DNA of 64,000 nucleotides from the NCBI RefSeq assembly GCF_025370935.1, contig NC_133472.1:467616-531615 (forward strand), in the 5' to 3' direction. Below, piece by piece: positions 1 to 10,864 of this stretch (position 1 is its first letter; each line of letters begins with the position of its first letter). The stretch is from Choristoneura fumiferana (taxonomy: Eukaryota > Arthropoda > Insecta > Lepidoptera > Tortricidae). The translations under genes were made by a program, and so were the position numbers. Under the pieces are notes generated by a model. The model searched no databases and had not been told where the DNA came from. It was given only the letters and a program-made list of their open reading frames with translations.

Positions 1-51
1 CACTCGTATTTAAATGCCTCTCATTATGCACCAGCCACATAAATAACTATT
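1..51. repeat. End of a dispersed repeat also at 45459-45509
   Basis: The first 51 bases match 45459-45509 closely (shared atgcctctcattatgcacca and gccacataaataactatt). Only one end is in the window here. Confidence 0.8.
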
Positions 52-210
52 TTTGACTTTTGATACGCTTTCTTCTAATCTAAGGCCGGAAATGTATACA
101 CATGCCTGTAGCACGTACATTTTCATGAAAGTAGCCTGCCAAGCTTGTATCATTTGTATGAAGATTGACGTGAGCGCGCCAGCCACTTGTATGAAAATGT
201 AGGAGCTACA

Positions 211-560
211 GGCACTTGTCCCAACGCCGACGATGAGCGAGAAGCGAGCAGAGCGAGTAACTAGAAACGAGTGGGCGAGCAGCGAGAAGCGAGTGTAGTT
301 TTGTCGCTCGGCTGTAAGCGAGTGTTCGCGTGCGACGGGCGATTACTCGCTCCACTCGACTCGCTCGTGCGGGGCGGCCGCCAAGCTGACATCGCTGAGC
401 GAGTATCTATAGTCCAGCAGCGAGTTTTATAGCTCTTGTCGCTGCGACAAAAGATGTAAGAGCGAGTTACTCACACAGGATCTTATATCTTTTGTTCGTT
501 TCTTGAGCGAGAAAATGGTCGATAGCCAATCGTTTCCTCGCTGGCGGTGAGACAACTGCC
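211..560. mobile_element. MITE family G, copy 1 (Harbinger-like)
   Basis: Terminal repeats GGCACTTGTCCCAACGCCG and CGGTGAGACAACTGCC face each other; interior rich in gcgag motifs. Flanked by ACA on both sides (3 bp). Other copies at 21953-22321, 27684-28046 and 50386-50743. 3-bp TSDs with GGC ends fit PIF/Harbinger MITEs (inference). Confidence 0.8.
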
Positions 561-831
561 ACAGGCATGTGTATTTTCCAGCGTAAGGTAACTCAAGAGT
601 AAAATATCTTTGTGTAATATTAACTGAAGAAATAAGCATCCAGAGGTGTCCCTGAAAAGATAGTACCCACAAGAATATAGGGGCCAAAGTTTCATACAGC
701 AAAACGAACTTACAAATATAATTCTCGATGACAAGTACTTGTAAAATGGTTTTATTAATACAACATCACACAATACAAATCTATTTCAAATAATTTATTG
801 AATCAGGCGTTACTTTGCGGAGGTCCATATC

Positions 832-1123
832 AATGTACTAAAAGAATTTCCTTGCTCACCCGCGACCTTACGATAGCTAAGCTTATGCAAAATATGCGTG
901 AGTCTAACAACTGGTAGCATGGTGTACGGTTGTGCCACTCTGAAGGTGAGCTCTGGTTGAGTTCGAAACGCGTCAGTGTAGTGTGGTGGTGTGATAGATG
1001 GGTTTGTGTGATTTGTGTGTGTTCTTACAGTGTGGAGGTGGAGGAACTGCATGAACACGCATATTTTGCATAAGCTTAGCTATCGTAAGGTCGCGGGTGA
1101 GCAAGGAAACTCTTTTAGTTCAT
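832..1123. repeat. Long foldback element
   Basis: Arms 832-900 and 1056-1123 are near-perfect inverted copies (ccttgctcacccgcgacctt ... aaggtcgcgggtgagcaagg) around a ~155-bp loop. A shorter relative with the same flanking tcaggcgttactttgcgga lies at 16018-16140. Confidence 0.85.
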
Positions 1124-1354
1124 TAAATATTCTTCATTCAATGAATAGTGCCCAGATAACAATTAAAACGCATTTTTGATTCCATTTCACCGATGAAACT
1201 CAGTGGCCCGATTTCTTATGACTAGTATATTTTACAAAATATTTGAGACAGTTTATTCAGGATTTTAGAATGTTCCAGAGGGTTGTCAGTTTGACTGTAC
1301 ACCCACGCAAAGGTTTATATCGCAAATCACTCAAAATTTGACGCGGATCTAAGA

Positions 1355-1665
1355 ATTGCAAATACAAACTGAAACATACGATCGAACCAGGTCCTCGGTA
1401 TTCCGTACCGCGTGCTATACCGCTACACCACTGCTGGTTGACCAGCAGTGACCAGCAGTGTTGACCAGCAGTGGTGTAGCGCTATAGCACGCGGTACGGA
1501 ATACCGAGGACCTGGGTTCGATTCCCAGTGCTGGTCTTATTTTTCTGGTTTTTCTGTGCATCTTTATTTAAGTTTATTTTCAATTTAGGTTTTACGGGAT
1601 GACCGTAAAAGTAAAAAATTTGGAATTGAAATAAAAAATACAAAAAGTTTCCAAAAAACCAATCT
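1355..1665. mobile_element. SINE-1, head-to-head inverted pair
   Basis: Two tRNA-like heads back to back: accaggtcctcggtattccg on the left and its complement on the right, with the B-box-like GGTTCGATTCC. A long foldback covers ~1384-1535. The right copy continues into the SINE body (ttctggtttttctgtgcatc ... aaaaaaccaat). The left body is cut short. Confidence 0.85.
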
Positions 1666-1875
1666 TAAGCGGATCTGAGACTCCGGAATCTAGGGCTCTT
1701 CAAGGCTAGAGTGAATAGGCTGTTACTGAACTAGTGAGATGCACCTTTGGCCTCATCTGTACTTTACATCAGGTGAGTTTTATGTAAAAAAAAAAAAACA
1801 CTGAACATCGATCAATGTAAACATGTACATTTCAATAAAACAATATCACGGGTCACTTGAACCAATAACACCAAT

Positions 1876-2296
1876 GAGGGCTATCGCGAATGAATTCGCC
1901 GCTAGAGGCGCTAGTGTAGCGTGAGGTCTCCGAAATGTCAAATCTCATAGTTTTTGGGTGAGCTACGCGGGTTTATTTATAATTAGAATAATTTTGTGAA
2001 TATTTTGCAATATCTGAAATTAATTATGGCAAATATGCGTTCCGGGGCAATGAATGTCTGTGTTTTGAGACAGTTTTGTCTTTCGGAAACCTTTGTCCTC
2101 CCTTTTTTCCGAACAAAACGGGGACTATGCAACACTGTGGCATGCTCGATATTTTTATGGTACGGTTTTAAGGTGTATTAAATATGATTTTAATCTAAAC
2201 TTTGTTTTCACGCCCGTAATAACAGACTTTGAAAGCCATACTTAAAAACCTCACGCAACAGTGCGCCATCTAGTGAGACAAAAAACGATAGCCCTC
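1876..2296. mobile_element. MITE family A, copy 1
   Basis: 421 bp bounded by GAGGGCTATCG and CGATAGCCCTC, with the dinucleotide AT outside each end. Subterminal ctagaggcgctagtgtagcg and gcgccatctagtgag. Copies at 22588-23034 and 32738-33158. No real protein: the 61-codon frame shared by the copies starts at GTG and has no family match. Confidence 0.88.
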
Positions 2297-2422
2297 ATTG
2301 GCCCTCTGGACCCAAAGTAAGCAAAGTTGGGTTACGTGTACTAGGCAACGGATAAACATACATAAAGACATATTAACAGGTTCACAGTCCCAATCCCAAA
2401 GCAATGTGCTCTAACTTTCGTA

Positions 2423-2791
2423 TTAACACGTTCGGCCCCGGCAACGATCCACTTAGCTCTCACGCTATGCCTACGCATATCCCACAGCAGTCACTTCTAT
2501 GCCAGTGACACGTATACGTGTCACAGACGTAACACATCCCGGTGCCAGTGACACGTCTGTGACCGAAAATTCTTACGCGCCGGTGACACGCATGTGTGTC
2601 AAAAGAATACGTACCTCCTAAAGGCTGGCATAGCGTAAGGGCTTAGCGGAACGTTGCCGGAGCCGAATGTGACGATACACTAAGCTCTTACGCCAGGCAT
2701 AGCGCTCCCACAGCAGTCACAAATACGTGTCACTGGCACAGGAGAAAGAACTAAAAAGTCACAGACGTGTCCCTGGGGCCGAACGTGTTAA
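2423..2791. mobile_element. piggyBac-like MITE, copy 1
   Basis: Bounded by TTAA plus CACGTTCGGCCCC and its inverted copy GGGGCCGAACGTG plus TTAA. TTAA targets are diagnostic of piggyBac-type elements. Internal palindromes gacacgtatacgtgtc and gacacgcatgtgtgtc. Copies at 5366-5731 and 26876-27191. Confidence 0.88.
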
Positions 2792-3754
2792 GGTACGTCG
2801 TTGCCATGAGGCACATATGCCGCATGAATATACCAAAGAAAGAAGGAAAAAAAGAGCCGCATGCGCATCGAACTGTGAACCTGTTAAACACTCAAGACTC
2901 GACAACAAACATTCGTATTTTTAAATATCAGCCCCGATCAAAACCACAACTAAAAAAATCTAAAAAGGGTGTTCAAACTAACCCAACCAGCTGCTAAAAT
3001 ATACCTGAATACAAGGCACCTTGTACAAGACAGGGATATTTATCTCTTGCGTTATTAATATTGGTAAGTGTCTAAGAAGCAGGAGGAAGAAAAGGCCAAT
3101 AGCTGTTACAATGTTTATTGATTATTGACACCGATACAGTACGATAAGATAGTGACACCTTAAACAACAAACGCGTACTGACAACATGAACGCTTTATGG
3201 ACGAACAAAACATTACAGAAACCTCCTAAGGCCCACGTTAACTTCTATGACTTTTACCTAATTTATAACAGTTTTATGTTACTTTCCAAGAAACCGTTAT
3301 AATTAAGACACGAATCAAATGTGAAAGTTTACGTCATACAATTAAGCCACTAATTAAAAAATATGAGCCTGGTAAGGACCTGGTACCAGTCAATTTGTTA
3401 ATAAAATTATCAGTGAACCGTAACTTTTGGGAGAATCGAACGGAAAACGATTCTAGCCACTTTGGATTTCGATTATAAAGAAAAAATAAATGAAAAAGCA
3501 ATACAATACATTAATCGCCGAGTTTCGCGAAAAAGAGAGACGCTGGTGTGTCTTTACCCCATAATCGGTCGTTAAAACTGCCACGTGCCCTAGCCCTATA
3601 TAAAAAAATATTTCGTAACTCAAAATTATCATCAGACAGAGCAGCGGCGTGAAGTGAACAACCCAGACCCGGTCACCCAGTGAGGGATAGACACGCAAGT
3701 TAGATGGTCTGTCTATAATTGACCAAGTCTTTACCACCCTTAGGCAGCCGGTCA

Positions 3755-3960
3755 ACTGGAGCGGAGCGAGGCAGCGGAGCGGTAAGCGAGTTAAAAATCC
3801 ACCAATAGAATCGCATAAAACCTCCACTCCTTCGGTGAACAGGGAGTTGGTAAAAAGCTAAAAAAAAAAACCGGGAAGCGGACCGAGGAACGGGGAAGCA
3901 AGGCGGAGAAACGAGCGCGAGCGGGAAAGCACCGTGAATAGGGCATATTAGGCGAAGCTC
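3755..3960. repeat. GC-rich dispersed repeat
   Basis: gagcggagcgaggcagcgga, aatccaccaatagaatcgca, aaaccgggaagcgga and ggcggagaaacgagcgcgag are complements of motifs in 48190-48540. Confidence 0.6.
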
Positions 3961-5365
3961 TGCGCAGGGGGCGACACTAGCGCAAACCCATGGCAACGTC
4001 AGTTCTCTTTATATTTTGTCGCCATGACAGATCATGACCAGAGTATTAGTACCTATAGACAACATGATGATATTTTGCATCAATAGTAGAGCTTTCCAAA
4101 AAAAAATATTGATATAATACGATATTTATAGCATTTTTTGTGCCAGTGCTGCATTCTGACGGCAGAAAATTGCAGTAACATTCCCTATGGCAAAACAGTC
4201 CGCAAGTCCGCTCCGCATTAACCCCTCGCTCATCTACGTTGCCTCGATCCGCTCCCAGTGCCAATCAGCCTTGTACTTATTTAATGTCATTAAAAAAATA
4301 GTATAGCCTTAGAGCACTCACTTGATCAACTATAGACAAGTTTTCTCATATTTGTCAAAACGGAAGATCACGTAAAAAAGTTAAGCAAGTCGGGAATCGA
4401 GTTTTTGCTACATCGCGCCACTGCTACCGATGTTTTTTCAAAGCTTCTTTATTTCCGTTGTCATGTTTTATTCGTCCATTTCAGCCCCTAATCGATAACT
4501 GTTATAAAATCTTTACTGCTACTTACTTGCTAAATGCTAAACTTAGCTTAAATTCCATAATGCGGTATCAACATTACATTGGCTAGACCTGTGTTTCTAA
4601 TACATAAAAATGAGACCGGCATTGTTATTGATATATATACAAATCTGTGTACTACGTGAAATTCTATGCAACAAGAAAAGAAAACTTGAGCTAAGTACAG
4701 ATTCTGACGAAAATGCCGAGCGAAGTGTCTACGTACGTAAAGTGTCGTCTAAAATAGACCGCGGCGCTCTACATATATATATTAAGTCTGGCTTTGTACT
4801 GTGCAAACGAAACTACAGATATACAGATTACTTCTAGCGTTATAATGGTAGATCAACTATGTCTTGTTGTTATTTTGTCCCGTTAGCGAGGGGACAAAAG
4901 TAGTAGTTTAATGGAAGAAATGTTGTCACATTACACTAACATGCTTATTAGATGACCAATTATAGAAGGGGCTTAAAACCACCACAAAAATACATGTTTG
5001 TCAAATTTTAATCCTATAAAATTACGGTTTAAACTTTAACTAACGAGTGACAAGAAAAAGTTGATCGACCCATAAAAATACAGCTTCGTATGCGTTCGGG
5101 TGTTTATACTATAGAAAAATTCAGCATCTATTTACTAAAGATGAAAATCTTGACACAACTCGTGTACATACAGTGCTAGAATGACATTAGCGAACGCAGA
5201 CCGAGTCATACTATGCTGCCACAATCGTCAACTAGTGAACCTCTTCCTCGCTTCCCAGCACTTAGGAATATGAGTGTAGACCAAAAAGTAGGACAACATT
5301 AAACGGCTAATACAAAAGTTCCTTTGCGACACGAAAATCAATCAAGTTGAAGCAACTTATAATGC

Positions 5366-5731
5366 CTTAACACACTAAGCTCTTACGCTATGCCTACGCA
5401 ACGCATATCCCGCAGCAGTCACTTCTATGCCAGTGACACGTATACGTGTCACAGACGTAAAACATTCCAGTACCAGTGTAACAACGTCTGTAACCGAAAA
5501 CTCTTACTCCTATGCGCCGGTGACACGCATGTGTGTCAAAATAATACGTACCTCCTAAAGGATGGCATAGCGTAAGGGCTTAGCGGAACGTTGCCGGAGC
5601 CGAATGCGATCCACTAAGCTCTTACGCTAGGCCTACGCATATCGCACAGCAGTCACAAATACGTGTCACTGGCATAGGAGTAAGAACTAAAAAGTCACAG
5701 ACGTTGTATCACTGGGGCCGAATGTGTTCCC
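5366..5731. mobile_element. piggyBac-like MITE, copy 2 (left end eroded)
   Basis: Internal sequence as copy 1. The right end reads ggggccgaatgtgtt. The left end has TTAACAC but then joins actaagctc, so the terminal repeat is deleted. Confidence 0.8.
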
Positions 5732-6598
5732 GGACCAGATTTCTAAGTTTCCCTGACCAATCATGCACATTTCAAAGCAGTTTATGATTATTTTTTTACT
5801 GCCCGAGATACTAAGCTAGACCCGATGATGGGAATTCACTGCACACCAAACGTGCTCACTTTTTCGTTGACTGTTTTTATGGTGCCACTCTTTAATACGT
5901 CGCCCAGAACTGGAACGACTGGTGTCAAAATATCGAGCTAAGTTTTGGGAAATCAATTTTTCCCTGACTTTCCCCGACCACCTTGAGCTTCCCTGACTTT
6001 TCCCTGACTTATAAGAAAGTGGACACTGTCCAGAAAATAGCTTAGTTCGTTAAACCAACAGCTAGTTAAACCTAAGCAATATAGTTTTTACTAATTTTTA
6101 TTTATTTTATAAATTAAAGCCTGAACATGCCAGTTATCAAACACAAATACCATTTTTAAGCTACCTTTACATATAACAGTTATAATTTTTGAAATTCAAG
6201 ATTAGACAGAGATAGACACTTGCATGTGCATGTGGCGTCACACGCAACGCAAGTAGCGCCTACTGGCTACATAGAGAAAAGCGTTTTAGAAAAGACAGAT
6301 TCAAAAAATCGCTATAAATCCAATTTTCAACCGAATTCATGTTTCTCTTCACTAAACATTGTCTGTATATCTATATTTTCATAATAACATACAGGATATG
6401 GCAAATTCTGGTGTTGTCAAATATTGTACTGTACGGTCGATTCTCGTGTCACAACGGAAAACTTTCAAACCAAAACTGCCGGCGTCAAAAACGTGTCCAA
6501 CCTTGTCAAACTACACTCTTCAGGCAGCGGTCGCGTAAGTACCATTGAATACCCTTGTAAGTTTTTTTTTTAATACATAATGACAATGATGGTTGCCG

Positions 6599-6734
6599 TA
6601 CAGTCAAGGGCAAAGATATCGACACGGCCAAAGTTGCAAAAATATGTATACACGGCCTTAATGTTAAGTGCATAAAGTCGTGTATACATATTTTTGTAAC
6701 TTTGGCCGTGTCGATATCTTTGCCCTTGACTGTA
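6599..6734. mobile_element. Near-perfect palindromic MITE
   Basis: 136 bp. Arms of ~56 bp (tacagtcaagggcaaagata ... tatctttgcccttgactgta) with about one mismatch and a ~22-bp loop; TA at both ends fits a Tc1/mariner-type target. Related copies at 46858-46997 and, weaker, 28337-28470. Confidence 0.85.
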
Positions 6735-7334
6735 CCAGGCCAGTTGGCTCTATACATCGTTTTCTTTAGCATTAGAAAAAGGGTAAACAATCCTGACGAG
6801 TCTTTTCATTAAAAAACTTTAAAAAAAAACAGTAATTATTACTTATGATACCAAAAGAATGTAAATGATCATAATGCCCTTGCTAATTGTTTAATATTTG
6901 CTGTGACTCATTTTTCAAAATTGTTTTTCAATAAAAAGACACATCAAGATCGCTTACCATCTTTCTAAAGCTAAACAAAACTAAGTATAGTACCATGTGC
7001 TCCGTTTGACATAGACCCGCCCGTTTGTGATTGGTCCAAAAGCTAGAGCCAATCGCAGCAAGACCAACGTCAAACCTCGCGACACTAACGCCATCTAGCG
7101 ATATCTCGCCACTAAAAACCCTGACGTAGACTTAAGGAAATCGGGTGAAAATCTTCGTAGGCGTTCATTTGGACTCACTCAACAACTGGACCGAACATTC
7201 GGACTTATTTTGGAACAAGGTATTATTCCCTTGAGCTACCGAGTGCAGAAACAAATAAAAAGCCTCTGGGTGCGCTTCCATTCGGAGTCAAACCGACAAA
7301 TAACGTTATTCCCCCTCATCTCCCCCTGTAAATC

Positions 7335-7464
7335 GTCACTACTTTGATAAAAGCTCGTATCTCAAAATAGATAATTTTACTGAGTGAACTTTATGAACAT
7401 CATTTCAAGAGTCAATTTCGTAGACGTATTGATTTGAGATACGAGATCTCTTCAAAGTAGTGAC
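7335..7464. repeat. Foldback element
   Basis: gtcactactttga...gctcgtatctcaa and ttgagatacgaga...tcaaagtagtgac are inverted around a ~70-bp loop. Confidence 0.75.
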
Positions 7465-7702
7465 GAAATACTGCTTCACTTGTAGCTTGGTAAGCATTGT
7501 GCGAACTTTTGGTGTGATTCAGAGTAAAATGACGTAATTTTTGTACATAGGATGATTTACGTCGGGTATTCCCAAAAGTTGAAACCCGTGGGGTTGATGT
7601 GTATCAAAAACGAATTCCTGTGTTCACACTAGTAGGTGGATCTAACTTGAATACTTAGGTTTTTAGGTAGGAATATTAGGATCATATTTTGATACCTATT
7701 TA

Positions 7703-7914
7703 CATTACATTTGAAATTTACCACGAGCTTTGCGGTGAAGGAAAACATCGTAAGGAAACCTGTACAAACCTGCGAAGCAATTCAATGGTGCGTGTGAAGT
7801 TCCCAATCCGCACTGGGCCCGCGTGGGAACTATGGCCCAAGCCCTCTTGTTCTGAGAGGAGGCCTGTGCCCAGCAGTGGGACGTATATAGGCTGGGATGA
7901 TGATGATGATGATG
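7703..7914 (+). mobile_element. SINE-2, 5'-truncated
   Basis: Body acatttgaaatttaccacga, aggaaaacatcgtaaggaaa, ggcctgtgcccagcagtggg, ending in a gatgatgatg microsatellite tail. This common lepidopteran tRNA-derived SINE recurs at 35344-35665, 48539-48905 and 56796-57085. Confidence 0.82.
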
Positions 7915-10755
7915 ATTTTGATACCTTTGCATACTCAACAAATTAATAGGCTTATGGTTACTTTACTATCAACAGTTAAACGACTTTTTAATTGTAATAT
8001 TATTTGATTGTAGTCTCGCTGTGGTGGAGATTATCATGTAGGCTAAAATTTGCATAGAGTTGATCGTACCCTTGATTTTTTGACAGACAGCGACCCCAGG
8101 GGTTAACACGGCAGTTGCGAAAAATCTGACTACAATAACTGTATACAAAACGTTTTACGTCTTCCCCACAAAAAGTTCGTTCCATAGCGATAAGTAAATT
8201 CTACCGATCCTTGTAGCTCCATGGGAACGCACCCACAAAGCTTTATTCACACGATGCGAGAAATAACAGAGTTTGAATACATTGCAGGACCGCGCAGGTG
8301 CACTATAACAAGCGATCAGTCATCAACAGCGATGTACCACAACCAGCATTATATTCCTTGCTCCGTCTTAATAAGGCTTCACACTCACTGGTTAGGTTAA
8401 AACAGGCATGCTGTTAGCCACCATGGACGTTAAGTAGCAGAGGTTAAACATTTATCTCATACATACAATCCAGACAGTGTTTACTACCTAAAGTGAAGTC
8501 ACGGGTGATTTACGCCATTGGTTTGAAACCTGGGGGTAATTACGAATCACCAAAGGGGTAAAGCCGTGTTTGACGTGAAGTCTTCGTTAAATGCCGAAAT
8601 CGTGGGTACAAACGCGATGAGATAATCGCACCGTACTCGTTTTATGGAATAAGCTTTACTAATTTTTTCATGGGCGATTTAAAAATAAAGTGAACTGGCC
8701 ACTGCCTTTGACCTTTGGTCATTTTATTCGCATTATTATCGTTTATCTCAGGCATAAAGTACACGGAATAAAATAATGAGTTTGGAAGGTCATGTGTCGC
8801 GGTTTGTTGACACTATATTTGACAGCGTTAAGCTACATTAGAGCGAGGTGCATTTGTTCTCAAGCCGTAACATGGCATGTGCAAACTAAAATAAAAGTAA
8901 ACGAGTACGTATCTTTGTTTTTTGTTAAGTATGAAAATTTGGTTCAGTCCGTAGCGTCAGCATAAATTAGAGATATAACATTGTCTAACATTTTGACCTT
9001 AGAGCGTTTGATGAAACATCCGATTATAACTTACCTACATAATAAAAAAGTTGCTTCTGAACCTCGTGACTAACACAACGTAAGAAATCCGCTCACATCA
9101 TAGATAGCTCAGATTGAACATTAAAGTTTAAAATTAATGAAACAACTGTCGAAGCTACATTAGCTTTTCTCTTTGCAAGAATTTGTTTTGATTTTCGTTG
9201 CATATTTTTACTTTGCCGTCATAATGTTTTTTCGTTCGTATTTAGGTCCCGTGTACGCAAGATTAGCCAATCTTATTAATATCTTATCCAATAACACTAC
9301 AACCCTCCTCGACACAGGCATTACTTACTAAAATATAATTCTAATTAACACTTAAAAAGCCAGATAATTATTTTTTGTAATCAAAATTAGTTTTTCAATA
9401 ACAAACAAGAGTTTAACTTTAAGACGATCTTAGTTCACAAAGGCGCGGAACCAAAAGATGTAGCAAACTCGTTTGGTTTTAGCTGTCTGATTTTAAGACA
9501 CGGGGTACCTTAACAAAGTCTTAGTTCACGTGTTGTAAGGGGTCAAAGCCAAAATAGCTGTGGCTCGTACTCATGTCAAACGAATCCTACAAATAACAAA
9601 CTCAGTGCGCTGGAGAGGACCTCGGCCTCCGATATACATTATTTAATAGAACTCGAGACTGCACCTACAATCCACGCCTTGAATTTTCTTTAATTTGATA
9701 ATAATATATTAAAATCAATAAAACATATTAACTAAGATTACAATGTTGGTTGGTTTTATAATTAACATCATAATATAAGGACATGTCAATTTTGATTTCT
9801 TTTTTTAACGTTAAATTTAATGTCAATTCTTCGTTATACAAATTAGAGAATTCAGTACAATTCATTTTTATATTAAAAATTAAAACACAGGTGTAAACTA
9901 ATCTAAAATTATAGTAATTTAATGAAGAGGTAAACTGTATGTAGGGTATCTTTCACTAATAGACAACAGTATAATGCCAGATGCACATTGGTTTTCTATC
10001 CCGGGAGCGAGACACAACAGTTTCCATACGAATTCGCGGGCAATAGCTAGTATTTAACGAAAGTGCTAAAATGCTTACAAGTTGAAAAAAATATACTTCT
10101 ACTTGATACCGCCCCAGGGCGCCCTATAGTTCAAGGAGGGTTGTTATCCTGACCAGTTGTCTTACTAATTTTCATTTTAAAAGACGCGTATTCGCAGACT
10201 TTACGCGAAATAGCACTCGATATCGGTAGTTTAATTTTTCGAATCACAACACCCGAAACCCATTTATTCAGCTAAATTCGAAATAAGAGCAAAAAATTAC
10301 GGCTCTTAATTAAGCCGCCTTCACATTCCCGTCGTGTTGTGTCGTGACGCATCAGAACGGTATCGGTTTCATACTTTTATTAGGTTGCGTTCACATTTTA
10401 TTTGATGTAGTGTGTAGTGACGGCTTGTTGTTTTGTCGCATCACAAGCTATAGAGAGAGAGAGAAACGGAGATCATCACAACAAAACACGACAGATAAAT
10501 TTGATTGCGGCTTTAACCGTGTCAACTAATCGAAAGTCCATAACAATCATTAGGCAAGTTTGGGGGTAAATGCGGATGTCTAAATTGAGATTTTATTTTG
10601 TACCGATTTCAACCCCTGGCGTAGGAACCTGCTATCGAAACATAGGGTGAGGTTAGGGGTAAATGCGGATGTTAAAATCAGGGTGTTGTTTGTACGTGTC
10701 TAGTGGCGACGCAGCCGGCTCAGCGCGCGCGGCCGAGCCGGCGCCCGGCGCGCCC
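7915..10755. other. AT-rich stretch with no recognised gene
   Basis: No exon, tRNA-like head or clear transposon end seen. A 17-bp direct repeat (ggggtaaatgcggatgt at 10563-10580 and 10655-10672) lies just past the CkIIbeta 3' end, and a short (ga)n is at 10453-10464. Confidence 0.6.
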
Positions 10756-10864
10756 CTAGCGTTTACCGTTGTTGTACGAGAGGCTCCGGAGCGGCGCTTT
10801 GAAGTTCGCCGCCGCCTGCTGCTGGATCTGATAGGCGAGAGGGTGGATCTTGAAGCCGTATAAT
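10756..10864 (-). CDS. CkIIbeta: CkIIbeta coding exon 6 with stop
   Basis: Residues 186-221, starting [16 protein letters not shown], the tail that grips the catalytic subunit. Acceptor GTTCCAG before ATTATAC. The stop TAG is the complement of 10756-10758, followed on the minus strand by very GC-rich sequence. Confidence 0.95.

Noticed and set aside
1996..2181. 61-codon frame conserved in three places (also 22708-22893 and 32858-33043)
   Set aside because: It lies within MITE family A and is conserved only because the copies are young. It begins at GTG, its first internal ATG is lost in the third copy, and it resembles no protein.
10663..10863. Plus-strand 66-codon frame with Ala/Arg-rich sequence
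   Set aside because: Antisense shadow of CkIIbeta exon 6 and its GC-rich 3' UTR.
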